Shown: positions 45,742 to 53,987 of the stretch, one piece after another
Position numbering within the stretch: position 1 is the stretch's first letter
Layout: each line of letters opens with the position of its first letter
DNA from: Sporosarcina pasteurii
GTDB taxonomy: Bacteria; Bacillota; Bacilli; Bacillales_A; Planococcaceae
Reading direction: 5' to 3'
Assembly (NCBI RefSeq): GCF_041295575.1
Contig: NZ_CP160452.1
Span: 1,116,001-1,180,000, forward strand
DNA: 64,000 bases
Program-made: the position numbers and the translations under genes
The notes under the pieces: generated by a model
The model's input: only the letters and a program-made list of their open reading frames with translations
What the model was told of the DNA's origin: nothing
Database searches by the model: none

Positions 45742-45779
45742 TTGACATAAGCATATGTAAAATATAGTATTCTACTATA
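45742..45779 (+). promoter_or_regulatory. Promoter of the NhaC gene with overlapping palindrome
   Basis: TTGACA (45742-45747), 17-bp spacer, TAGTAT (45765-45770). A TATAGTA-ttc-TACTATA palindrome at 45763-45779 covers the -10 and the expected start, a place where a repressor would block transcription. Confidence 0.65.
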
Positions 45780-45827
45780 CAGATAATTCTAACATGCTTT
45801 GTATAAGGGGTTTGAGGGGGAATGTAG

Positions 45828-47306
45828 ATGAAAAATCATACAAAGAAGGAAATGAATATTTGGCTTGCGTTATTGCCTTTAGTGATCATGATTGTTGTGA
45901 TGATTTTTACAGTTGTAAAACTGGAACAAGGTCCACATATTCCACTAATTGTCGGGACATCGATTGCTGCGCTAGTTGCTTGGAAAGTTGGCTTTAATTG
46001 GAAAGAAATTGAGGAAATGATGTATAAAGGAATTCGCCTTGCGTTACCGGCAGTTGTCATTATTATTTTAGTCGGCTCAACAATCGGTGCGTGGATGGGT
46101 GGCGGGATTGTTGCGACGATGATTTATTATGGTTTGCAAATTATTTCGCCCGCTTGGTTTTTGGTGACGATTACTTTAATTTGTGCAATTGTTTCACTCG
46201 CGATTGGGAGTTCTTGGTCCACGATGGGAACAATCGGTGTCGCGGGAATGGGGATTGGTCTAAGTATGGGGATACCTGCTGGTATGGTTGCGGGGGCAGT
46301 CATTTCAGGTGCTTATTTTGGCGATAAAATGTCGCCATTGTCAGATACGACCAACTTGGCAGCGGGGTTAACGGGTACGGATTTGTTTGAACATATTAAA
46401 CATATGTTATGGACAACGATTCCGGGTCTTGCGATTGCACTTGGTATTTATGCTTATTTAGGGCAACGTTTTGCAGCGGCGAGCATTGAAACAGTGGAAA
46501 TAGGACAAACGGTGCAAGTGTTGCAGGAAAGCTTCATTATTTCGCCGTGGTTATTACTTATTCCACTTGCCGTCATTGTACTTGTTGCGTTTAAAGTACC
46601 GGCCATTCCTGCTTTAATTGTTGGGATTGTACTTGGTTATTTAGCGCAAGTGTTTGTGCAAGGCGGGTCGATGGCGGTAGCGATTGAAGCGCTTCAAAGT
46701 GGCTTTACAATTTCGACAGGCAATGAAATGGTCGATGAACTATTCAATCGCGGCGGCTTGGATTCAATGATGTATACGGTTTCAATGACAATCGTTGCGA
46801 TGACTTTCGGTGGGATTTTGGAATTTTCGGGGATGTTGCAGTCGATGATGAATCAGCTATTAAAAATCGTGAAATCAGCAAAATCACTGATTGTATCAAC
46901 GATTGCTGCTTGTTTTATGACGAATGCTTCATGTTCAGAACAATATATTTCGATTGTTGTACCATCAAGAATGTTTAGTGGTGCATATCGTAAAATGGGG
47001 CTTCATTCCAAGAACTTATCGCGTTCATTGGAAGACGGGGGAACATTAACCTCCGTTTTCATTCCGTGGAATACATGCGGCGTCTTTATTTTTGGGACAT
47101 TAGGAGTTAGCGTCGTGCAATACGGCCCCTATGCCATTTTAAATTTCGCTGTTCCGATTCTTGGGATGATTTATGCGGTGACAGGCTTTACAATCACGAA
47201 ATTAACGGAAGAAGAAAAAGCAGCTGCGGAAGTAGAAGAAACGCAAGCTTTACAGTCACAAGAAGTGCTTACCCCCCTAGAAAAATCGGTATCCAGTCAT
47301 TTTTGA
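45828..47306 (+). CDS. nhaC: NhaC family Na+/H+ antiporter
   Basis: 492 residues with about 12 membrane helices. NhaC-family features are 'GSTIGAWMGGGIVATMIYYGL', 'AIGSSWSTMGTIGVAGMGIG', 'GAVISGAYFGDKMSPLSDTTNLA' (conserved Asp-Lys-Met-Ser-Pro) and 'TNASCSEQYISIVVPSRMF'. It exports sodium in exchange for protons, or swaps related organic ions as some NhaC relatives do. GAGGGGG precedes the ATG. It stands alone with its own promoter; the ectoine genes 8 kb away fit a salt-tolerant lifestyle. Confidence 0.9.
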   Translation: MKNHTKKEMNIWLALLPLVIMIVVMIFTVVKLEQGPHIPLIVGTSIAALVAWKVGFNWKEIEEMMYKGIRLALPAVVIIILVGSTIGAWMGGGIVATMIYYGLQIISPAWFLVTITLICAIVSLAIGSSWSTMGTIGVAGMGIGLSMGIPAGMVAGAVISGAYFGDKMSPLSDTTNLAAGLTGTDLFEHIKHMLWTTIPGLAIALGIYAYLGQRFAAASIETVEIGQTVQVLQESFIISPWLLLIPLAVIVLVAFKVPAIPALIVGIVLGYLAQVFVQGGSMAVAIEALQSGFTISTGNEMVDELFNRGGLDSMMYTVSMTIVAMTFGGILEFSGMLQSMMNQLLKIVKSAKSLIVSTIAACFMTNASCSEQYISIVVPSRMFSGAYRKMGLHSKNLSRSLEDGGTLTSVFIPWNTCGVFIFGTLGVSVVQYGPYAILNFAVPILGMIYAVTGFTITKLTEEEKAAAEVEETQALQSQEVLTPLEKSVSSHF

Positions 47307-47505
47307 TGATTGGGCACGGATTTTGATGATCAAGATAAAACCTTATCGAATCCGAAGATATTGTTGGCGTAACGGCGGCTAATTAAATTAAGTGGCTGCT
47401 GTATAATTTCTTCCTGTTATCTTCGTGTAGGGATATCATTTTTTACTGTTATCGATGGTAATAGGTACCTAGATATATCAAAGTTTGATGAAGAGAGTAC
47501 AACCA

Positions 47506-47544
47506 AAAAGTAGTGCAGACCATAAATTGGTTTGCACTACTTTT
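47506..47544. terminator. Bidirectional terminator between nhaC and alkaline phosphatase
   Basis: 16-bp stem AAAAGTAGTGCAGACC / GGTTTGCACTACTTTT (one G-T or A-C mismatch) with a 7-nt loop; T-run on either strand. Confidence 0.85.
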
Positions 47545-47561
47545 ACCATTGTGACCAAAAT

Positions 47562-48866
47562 TTACTTAAATGGTATTTTCATTGCTTCGGCCATCAGTTG
47601 TGGGAAATCAGTATTTTCGATAAGACCAGCAAATTTATGGGCTTGTGGTCCATAAGCATAAATAGGGATGTCTTCACCCGTATGTCCAGTATGTGACCAA
47701 CCAACAAGTGCATGCCTAGAAATGATTGAGTTAATTTGAAGCGCTGGATTGCCTGCTTGTTTAATTTGTTTTATTTCGGCTTCAGTTAATGTAATGCCTG
47801 TATGTTCCAATACAACTTCTTGAATATTATTTCGTTCTTCATTTAATTGAGCAGCCATAAAATCACCAGTAGCTGTTACATTTTTAAGGATGTCCAAATT
47901 AGCACCTGATTGATTGTAACCGCCGACAGACATACCGCCTGTGTCATGATCACTTGCGATAACGACTAATGTTTTCTTATCTTTTTTTGCAAAATCTAAA
48001 GCTTCTTTGACTGCATCTTCAAACGCTTCGGTATCTTTCATCGCCCATGCTGCATCGTTTGCGTGGCCAGCCCAATCGATTTGACTGCCTTCAACCATTA
48101 AGAAGAATCCGTCTTTATTTTTACTTAAAACTTCGATAGCTGCGGCTGTCATTTCTTGCAAACTTGGCTCATTAGTCGTCTCACGATCTAATTCAGGAGT
48201 TAAACTATCTTCCGCGAAGAGACCGATTAACTTGTCCACTTTCTTTAGATTACTCATCGATTGTGCATCGGATACAATTTCATAACCATTTTTTTGTGCT
48301 TTATTTAAAAGTTCATTACTAAAATACTTTTTACCGCCACCTAGGAGGACATCGACATCATTTTCAAGGAGTTGTGGTGCAATAGCTGCCTCGTTTGCGC
48401 GCGATTCAACTTCTGAAGCGAAAGCCGCTGGTGTGGCATGGGTAATCGTTGAAGTTGCGACTAATCCTGTAGATTTTCCGCTCTTCTCGGCTGCCTGTAA
48501 AATTGAAGTGTGTTTATTCCCCTCAGGATCAATCCCAATCACCCCGTTGTTCGTTTTTACTCCAGTAGCCATCGCAGTACCGGCAGCAGCAAAATCCGTC
48601 ACTTCCGAGTTAGCAGAGTAAGTCCGGTGCATACCAACTAGATGTGAATCCATGACTGATTCTTCCCCTTTGTACAAGCGATAATTTGTCGCATACGCAG
48701 TAGAGTATCCATCTGGAATCATGAAAATCACATTTTCTACCTTTTCGTTCGATTGAGGATTTTTTGCTTCAGCGGGTTGAAAAGCTGCGTTTCCCGCAAA
48801 ACTTCCTACAAGTAAACTTCCAGCAATTGCTAGGATCATACTCTTTTTCTTAAACGTTTTCTTCAA
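47562..48866 (-). CDS. Secreted alkaline phosphatase family protein with altered nucleophile
   Basis: 434 residues with a Sec signal peptide (cleavage likely after AEA, residue 34). Metal-site motifs of PhoA-type phosphatases are mostly present: 'VIFMIPDGYS', 'VEGSQIDWAGHANDAA', 'ASDHDTGGM' and 'WSHTGHTGED'. The nucleophile motif, usually TDSAAA(G)TA, reads TDFAAAGTA: residue 92 is Phe (codon TTT; one C-to-T change from TCT). 'FASEVESR' stands where a His is often seen. If real, normal phosphomonoesterase activity should be lost. A PhoP-type box upstream indicates phosphate-starvation control. GGAGGA precedes the ATG. Confidence 0.87.
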   Translation of the reverse strand: MKKTFKKKSMILAIAGSLLVGSFAGNAAFQPAEAKNPQSNEKVENVIFMIPDGYSTAYATNYRLYKGEESVMDSHLVGMHRTYSANSEVTDFAAAGTAMATGVKTNNGVIGIDPEGNKHTSILQAAEKSGKSTGLVATSTITHATPAAFASEVESRANEAAIAPQLLENDVDVLLGGGKKYFSNELLNKAQKNGYEIVSDAQSMSNLKKVDKLIGLFAEDSLTPELDRETTNEPSLQEMTAAAIEVLSKNKDGFFLMVEGSQIDWAGHANDAAWAMKDTEAFEDAVKEALDFAKKDKKTLVVIASDHDTGGMSVGGYNQSGANLDILKNVTATGDFMAAQLNEERNNIQEVVLEHTGITLTEAEIKQIKQAGNPALQINSIISRHALVGWSHTGHTGEDIPIYAYGPQAHKFAGLIENTDFPQLMAEAMKIPFK

Positions 48867-49241
48867 TCCAATTCCTCCTTTGAAATATCGTTCAATTTCA
48901 TTCTATCTTTCGATTGTTAATCTAGTATTAATCTATTGTTCGGGAATTGTTAATTTTTCGTCAGCTGTTTGAGTGCGTTGTATGTTGCAGTTTATTGTGA
49001 TGAACAACGGTGCAAAAGGGGGTATGCATTTAGATAATTTAATGAGCACAATTTCCGCATGATATTAGGAATGAAGGAATACAATCAATGAAGGGGAATT
49101 GTAAAAAAAAGTGCGAGACTCCGTGACGATTGATCTACAGTGAAAATGGGATGAATTGACCTTAGCATGTACTCGATTTTGTAAATCACGCGTCAAATAA
49201 TTTACAGGGATGCAAAATTTAATAAATGAAAGGATGAGGAA
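48867..49241. other. Divergent region between alkaline phosphatase and sugar ABC operon
   Basis: Contains the PhoP box at 48915-48953 for the minus-strand gene. For the plus-strand operon TTGACC near 49157 is a possible -35, with TTGTAAA-like sequence 17 bp later. No gene seen. Confidence 0.4.
48915..48953 (-). promoter_or_regulatory. PhoP box upstream of the alkaline phosphatase gene
   Basis: On the minus strand four hexamers lie at an 11-bp period: TTAACA, CGAACA, TTAATA, TTAACA, matching the Bacillus PhoP repeat TT(A/C/T)A(C/T)A with 5-bp gaps. The box ends about 50 bp before the start codon, with a TAGAAT -10 candidate between. Confidence 0.7.
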
Positions 49242-50537
49242 ATGAAGAAGGTATTCGCGATGCTGTTTACTTTGTTCATAGGATCGATTTTATTAGTAGC
49301 TTGTTCAAGTAAGGATTCTAAAGAAAGTAAAGGCAATTCAGAAGTAACGGAAATTACGTATTGGCAGTACACATTCCCAACCAAAGTTGAGCAGATTGAT
49401 AAGATTATAGCCGATTTTGAAAAAGAGAATCCGGATATTAAAGTCGTAGCGCAAGATTTTCCATACGATCAATATCAAAATAAAATATTTGCGGCAGTTG
49501 AAGCTGGAGATAGGCCGGATATACTGAATATTTATAATGGGTGGATTTCAAAATATGTGGATATGGATTATATCCAACCGATTCGCGAAGAGTTTATGAG
49601 TAAAGAAGAAATTTCAGATTACTATGTGGATATGATTCAACCGTACGAATTGGATGGGGAGTTTTATACATTACCCGTGGCCGTGCGTTCATTGGCTTTA
49701 TTTTGGAATAAAGATATGTACAAAGAAGCGGGATTAGATCCGGAAAGTCCACCAAAAACTTGGGAAGAATTAATTGAAAATGCCAAAGCAATGACTGAAA
49801 TGACGGATGATGGCCGTTATAAAAAAGAAGGGTTTGGCTGGAATGCGGCAGGGCAAGGATTACATGAATTCCAACAAGTGTTGTTACGTCAATATGGCGT
49901 AGAGCCTTATAGCGAAGATGCGTCAAAAGTATTGTGGAACGAAAAGCAAGAAGGATATGACGCATTTAAATATTGGCTAGATATGACAATGGTGCATAAA
50001 ATCGGGGATCCAGATGTAGGCAATACGTACCGGGAAGCTTTCCTTGCCGGCATTGCGGGGATGATTGTGGATGGTTCATTTGCAGTTGGGGATATTCAAA
50101 ATGCAAGTTTTGACTGGGGCGTGACGACTTTGCCTGTACTTGAAGAAGGCGGTTTACAGTCAAACTACGCGTCTTATTGGACGAATGCCATTGCCAAAGG
50201 GGTAGAAGGCAAAAAATTAGAGGCGAGTGAAAGGTTCCTTGCGTATTTAATCCAAGAAGATGTGCAAAAAGATTGGTTAGAAAATGTTGGTGAGTTACCT
50301 GCCTCGAAAGCGTTAATCGCGGACGAAGAGCTTGTGAATGATCCAACTTACGGACCGTTTATTGAAGGATTGGACTATGCGCATGCTACATTTTTTGTAA
50401 ACGAAGATAAAGAGCGACAAATTATTATCGATGGCGTAGATAAAATTCGTTTGGAAGATGCGGATTATGATGAGACGTTTGATGAAATCGTGACAAAGAT
50501 TCAGGAAGTACGAGATGAATTCTTTAATAAGCAATAA
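49242..50537 (+). CDS. Sugar-type ABC transporter substrate-binding lipoprotein (SBP family 1)
   Basis: 431 residues. Lipobox 'LVAC' with Cys at 21. The mature protein is an MalE/UgpB-type binding protein: 'ITYWQYTFPTKVEQIDKIIADFEKENPDIKV', 'GDRPDILNIYNGWISKYVDMDYIQPI', 'LPVAVRSLALFWNKDMYKEAGLDP' and 'FLAGIAGMIVDGSFAVGDI'. First gene of a three-gene import operon. The ligand may be a sugar or glycerophosphodiester; an adjacent phosphate-regulated gene makes the latter worth testing. AAGGATGAGG precedes the ATG. Confidence 0.9.
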   Translation: MKKVFAMLFTLFIGSILLVACSSKDSKESKGNSEVTEITYWQYTFPTKVEQIDKIIADFEKENPDIKVVAQDFPYDQYQNKIFAAVEAGDRPDILNIYNGWISKYVDMDYIQPIREEFMSKEEISDYYVDMIQPYELDGEFYTLPVAVRSLALFWNKDMYKEAGLDPESPPKTWEELIENAKAMTEMTDDGRYKKEGFGWNAAGQGLHEFQQVLLRQYGVEPYSEDASKVLWNEKQEGYDAFKYWLDMTMVHKIGDPDVGNTYREAFLAGIAGMIVDGSFAVGDIQNASFDWGVTTLPVLEEGGLQSNYASYWTNAIAKGVEGKKLEASERFLAYLIQEDVQKDWLENVGELPASKALIADEELVNDPTYGPFIEGLDYAHATFFVNEDKERQIIIDGVDKIRLEDADYDETFDEIVTKIQEVRDEFFNKQ

Positions 50538-50593
50538 AAAGTAGCGAGCGGACATTTAGCTATGAAAGCTAAATGTCCTGCTTTAGGAGGGGG

Positions 50594-51520
50594 ATGGCTA
50601 ACTTGAAAAGAAAGGAGACGACAGCGAAGAGAACGTTCAGTTTACAGACAAAGAAGGCTTTGATTGCTTATTCGTTTTTATTGATACCCGTTTTATTTTA
50701 CTTAGCAATCCGAATCATTCCCGCATTTCAAGCTTTTTTGATGTCTTTTACAACGAGTAGTTCATCTGCGTTTACGATGGACAACTATCATAAATTAATA
50801 AACGATGAAGTGTTTTGGAAGTCTGTTAAAAATACAATTCTTTACGTCATAATTATTGTGCCGTTACAAATGTTATTTGGGTTAATTTTAGCGTTAGCGA
50901 TTGAAAGAATGGGCGGGAAGTTGAAGTGGTTTTATCGAATTGTTTTCTTTTTACCGTATATGACGTCAATCGTGGCCATTAGTTGGGTTTGGCGATTATT
51001 ATACGATCCTAACTCAGGCATCTTGAATGAAATCTTAGTGAAATTGCATTTACCAACACAAGAATGGTTAGGAAGTCCATCTACTGCGCTAATTTCTATT
51101 AGTGTGGTCATTATTTGGCAGATGATGGGTTTTTGTATGCTGTTATTTACTGCGGGCTTACAAGTTATCCCAAGACAGTATTATGAAGCAGCTGATATTG
51201 ATGGGGCCAGTAAATGGCAGACTTTCTGGCATATTACTTTTCCTATGTTGAATCCAACGATTGTCTTTTTAGCAATTATTGGGGTGATCCAAACGCTACA
51301 AACCTTCACACAGATTGCCAACTTAACAGGGGGGAGCTCCGGCGGCGGATTGGGCGGTCCTTTAAACAGTACGATGAGTGTTGTTGTTTACATGTATAAC
51401 GAAGGTTTCCGACAATATAATTTACATTATGCCGCAGCGAGTACGGTATTCCTGTTTATTTTAATTTTAATCGTGACGTTAATTCAATTCCGAACATTTA
51501 ACAAAAGTTATAAATTGTGA
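50594..51520 (+). CDS. Sugar ABC transporter permease (MalF/UgpA type)
   Basis: 308 residues with six membrane helices and the EAA loop 'YYEAADIDGASKWQTFWHITFPMLNPT' that contacts the ATPase. I place the start at the ATG at 50594 directly after AGGAGG, though the spacing is short; the upstream ATG-like extension is not hydrophobic. It pairs with the next permease; its end overlaps that gene's upstream region by a few bases. No ATPase gene is in the operon; Bacillus often uses a shared MsmX-type ATPase. Confidence 0.9.
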   Translation: MANLKRKETTAKRTFSLQTKKALIAYSFLLIPVLFYLAIRIIPAFQAFLMSFTTSSSSAFTMDNYHKLINDEVFWKSVKNTILYVIIIVPLQMLFGLILALAIERMGGKLKWFYRIVFFLPYMTSIVAISWVWRLLYDPNSGILNEILVKLHLPTQEWLGSPSTALISISVVIIWQMMGFCMLLFTAGLQVIPRQYYEAADIDGASKWQTFWHITFPMLNPTIVFLAIIGVIQTLQTFTQIANLTGGSSGGGLGGPLNSTMSVVVYMYNEGFRQYNLHYAAASTVFLFILILIVTLIQFRTFNKSYKL

Positions 51521-51531
51521 GGGGTGAAATC

Positions 51532-52362
51532 ATGAAAAAGAAAAAGTTTAGTATCTCAAAAATGATTGTCAATATCCTCCTGATTATCGGGATTGTAGCG
51601 GTATCCTTTCCTTTTGTCTGGATGATTTTATCGTCGGTCAAAAGTACGGCGGATTTTTACTCTTTTTCATTTTGGCCAAAGTCGCTCGATCTCTCAGGAT
51701 ATAAGTATGTTTTTGAAAAAACTGATTTCACCCGATGGTATTTCAATAGTTTTATCGTTGCGATTGTCGTGACGATAAGTAATATTATTTTCTGCTCGTT
51801 AATCGGGTATACATTGGCAAAATTTCGGTTTACAGGCGCAAAATTAATTTTTTTAATTATATTAAGTACAATGATGATCCCAACGGAAATGTTAATTATA
51901 CCGTGGTATGTATTCAGCAGTGACTTCCAGTGGGTTGATACGTATTGGGGATTAATCTTCCCGGGGTTGATGGAAGCGTTTGGTATCTTTTTAATGAGAC
52001 AGTTTATGCTTTCTGTACCGGAAGACATTTTAGATGCGGCGCGAATAGACGGTATGGGTGAATTTAAAATTTGGCTAAGAATTGCGATGCCACAAGTGAA
52101 GCCCGCCATATCTGCACTCGCAATTATTACCTTTTTAGGGAATTGGAACGCGTATTTATGGCCAGTCATCGTAACAAACACGGCTGCAATGAGAACCTTA
52201 CCTGTTGGAATTGCGATGTATGGAACTTCAGATGCTGGGGGAATTCAATGGAATACGATTATGGCGATGAGTTCGTTAACGGTCATTCCGATGATCATTG
52301 TCTTTTTAATTTTCCAAAGACAAATTGTTGAAGGAATCGCACTTAGCGGAACGAAAGGGTGA
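51532..52362 (+). CDS. Sugar ABC transporter permease (MalG/UgpE type)
   Basis: 276 residues with six membrane helices. 'PFVWMILSSVKSTADFYSF' near the start and the EAA loop 'ILDAARIDGMGEFKIWLRIAMPQVKPAI' are typical of the second permease of carbohydrate importers. GAGGGG stands 7 nt before the chosen ATG. Last gene of the operon. Confidence 0.9.
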   Translation: MKKKKFSISKMIVNILLIIGIVAVSFPFVWMILSSVKSTADFYSFSFWPKSLDLSGYKYVFEKTDFTRWYFNSFIVAIVVTISNIIFCSLIGYTLAKFRFTGAKLIFLIILSTMMIPTEMLIIPWYVFSSDFQWVDTYWGLIFPGLMEAFGIFLMRQFMLSVPEDILDAARIDGMGEFKIWLRIAMPQVKPAISALAIITFLGNWNAYLWPVIVTNTAAMRTLPVGIAMYGTSDAGGIQWNTIMAMSSLTVIPMIIVFLIFQRQIVEGIALSGTKG

Positions 52363-52425
52363 TTAACGAAACCATTGACTATCACAAATATGAGTGGCGT
52401 ATTGCCTTGTCGGAAGGTATTTCCA

Positions 52426-52454
52426 TTGAAAAAAGTAAGCTTGCGGTGTAAAAT
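52426..52454 (+). promoter_or_regulatory. Promoter of non-coding RNA candidate copy 2
   Basis: TTGAAA (52426-52431), exactly 17 bp, TAAAAT (52449-52454). The expected start at about 52461 is where similarity to copy 1 begins, while spacer and flanks are not conserved. Confidence 0.65.
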
Positions 52455-52458
52455 AATG

Positions 52459-52660
52459 AATACAAGCTGCATTGTTCGTACCACTATTAAGTTTTAACCT
52501 TTAAGCTATAAAAGGGAGTTTTAAATCGAAACTGAAATGGCAAGCCTTGTTCTTTTCACAAACAACGAGGACAGACAGGAAGGTTTCTGCGGACACCCAC
52601 TTTGAGGAGTGGTGGTTTAAAACTTTCTAATGACGTACGGCAAAGGCGGCTTCTACATAA
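52459..52660 (+). ncRNA. Structured non-coding RNA candidate R4, copy 2
   Basis: About 202 nt. Helices by position: P1 52464-52470 with 52646-52652 (AAGCTGC/GCGGCTT), extended by 52472-52474 with 52641-52643 and 52477-52480 with 52636-52639; P2 52489-52499 with 52614-52625 (AAGTTTTAACC/GGTTTAAAACTT); P4 52528-52533 with 52582-52587; P5 52545-52551 with 52564-52570; P6 52595-52601 with 52608-52613. A strong terminator follows 14 nt after the conserved part. The combination of promoter, closed multibranched fold and terminator says independent RNA gene. Alternatives are a non-autonomous element carrying a guide-type RNA or a known class I do not recall. Confidence 0.72.
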
Positions 52661-52674
52661 ATAAAAAATTTAAT

Positions 52675-52722
52675 AAACATCCTTCAAATCCGTATTTCGA
52701 ATTTGAAGGATGTTTTTGTTTT
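52675..52722 (+). terminator. Terminator of ncRNA copy 2
   Basis: Perfect 15-bp stem AAACATCCTTCAAAT / ATTTGAAGGATGTTT with an 11-nt loop, then TTGTTTTG. Confidence 0.85.
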
Positions 52723-52789
52723 GCTGGGCATTTTTTTTTCGTATTTGTGCGATATACTAAGAATTATTTGAAAAAACATAAAAACCGAT

Positions 52790-52824
52790 GCAGAAATACC
52801 ATCCGTTTTCTTCATCGGTTTTTT
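52790..52824 (-). terminator. Terminator of the two-repeat lipoprotein gene
   Basis: Stem AAAACCGATG / CATCGGTTTT around a 12-nt loop with T-runs on both strands, 35 bp after the minus-strand stop. Confidence 0.75.
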
Positions 52825-52858
52825 AGTAGTTTATCGGGATTAAAGTTAGAACATCCGT

Positions 52859-53599
52859 CTATTCTAAAGAAATTGTCCATTCGCCTATGGCAGTTACTTC
52901 AATAATAATTGCGTCTTTTGAGATACGAGTAGTTCCTTCATAAGCATCTGTTGTATTAACCAATAAATCTTTATCGGGATCGTAACTTTTAACTGCAAAA
53001 TGCCTTTCTCCACTATTCCCTTTAATCTTCGCAAGGCTTGGGTTGCCCTCTACTAATAAAACTTCGTCTCCAGTACCTTCAATGCTACCAGGTGATTCAA
53101 TAGCCCGCATTGAACGAACAGAACGTGATTCAATTGTCCATGGACCTTTGCTTGAGATTTCTAGTAGAGTAGTTGTGCCACGAGGATCTAGAGTTATACC
53201 TTCGTATATGTCAGTTGTATTGACAAACAGTTCCGTTGAATTGTCGTTGTCATCAAAACCCTTTACAGAAAAATGTCTACTTTCTTCGTTTCCTTTAATG
53301 AATAAAACAACTGGACCTTCTTCGGTTTTCTCAATTTTTATTACATCATCACCATTACCTTCGTAAACAATGGCTTCTGGAACAGGGGCTGGTTCAGGCT
53401 CAGGCTCCGGTTCGGGCTCGACTTCTTCCTCTTCCTCTTTTTCTGTTTCTGTTGCATCATTAGCCTCTACGTCTTCAATTATTTCATTTGCTGTTTCATC
53501 GTTACTATCGCTTCCATTCGATGAGTCACTGTTGCCACAGGCTACTAAAATACTTGCCAATAAGCCCATAGCTAAAAATAACCATAGTTTTTTCAACAC
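52859..53599 (-). CDS. Acidic lipoprotein with two tandem domains, function unknown
   Basis: 246 residues. Signal peptide with lipobox 'ILVAC' (Cys 21), a very acidic linker ending in a Glu-Pro repeat (about 22-75), then two ~75-residue copies of one domain: 'YEGNGDDVIKIEK…RHFSVKGFD…LFVNTTDIYEGIT…GPWTIES' and 'IEGTGDEVLLVEG…RHFAVKSYD…LLVNTTDAYEGTT…GEWTISL'. The units look like small beta sandwiches anchored outside the membrane and held off by the linker. I do not recognise a named family; a binding or surface role is inferred. AGGAGG precedes the ATG. Confidence 0.82.
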   Translation of the reverse strand: MLKKLWLFLAMGLLASILVACGNSDSSNGSDSNDETANEIIEDVEANDATETEKEEEEEVEPEPEPEPEPAPVPEAIVYEGNGDDVIKIEKTEEGPVVLFIKGNEESRHFSVKGFDDNDNSTELFVNTTDIYEGITLDPRGTTTLLEISSKGPWTIESRSVRSMRAIESPGSIEGTGDEVLLVEGNPSLAKIKGNSGERHFAVKSYDPDKDLLVNTTDAYEGTTRISKDAIIIEVTAIGEWTISLE

Positions 53600-53987
53600 G
53601 ATAACCTCCTAAAATTTATAACAAAACATTCGATTTATTTTCCTAATACCGAGTTTATAAAAACGATGATCGGAACTTTAGAGATAACACTATAGTTCAT
53701 TAATGTTGAATCGAATTATTCTGTATTAATGATAATTATAACACATGTAGTTCTAAAGAGGTACATTGTTTTGTAGGTATATTCTACGTTGTATAGAAAT
53801 GTAATCTACGAACATGCAATCACAAAAATGACTAAACTTTTTAATGAATTTCTACTATATGGAACGTTTTAAAAGAATAATGACTAACTTAACCCCTTTC
53901 ATAATCTCAATAAAGTGCAACTAAACCAAGAAATCGTTATGATAAAGAGAAGGCACATCGAACGATTATATAGGGAGTGTTCTAATT
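53600..53987. other. Divergent intergenic region with a PerR/Fur-like site
   Basis: 388 bp with no gene. On the minus strand TTATAATTATCATTA (53727-53741) matches the PerR pattern TTATAATnATTATAA at 12 of 14 fixed positions, about 130 bp upstream of the lipoprotein start. The match could be chance in AT-rich DNA. Confidence 0.3.

Noticed and set aside
49150-49190. Promoter for the sugar ABC operon (TTGACC near 49157)
   Set aside because: The -10 candidate is poor, so it is only mentioned in the intergenic note and not called.
39516-52660. Interpretation of R4 as a simple insertion sequence
   Set aside because: No transposase, terminal repeat or target duplication was seen, and each copy has a separate promoter in non-conserved flank. 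It cannot be fully excluded, so it is kept as an alternative.
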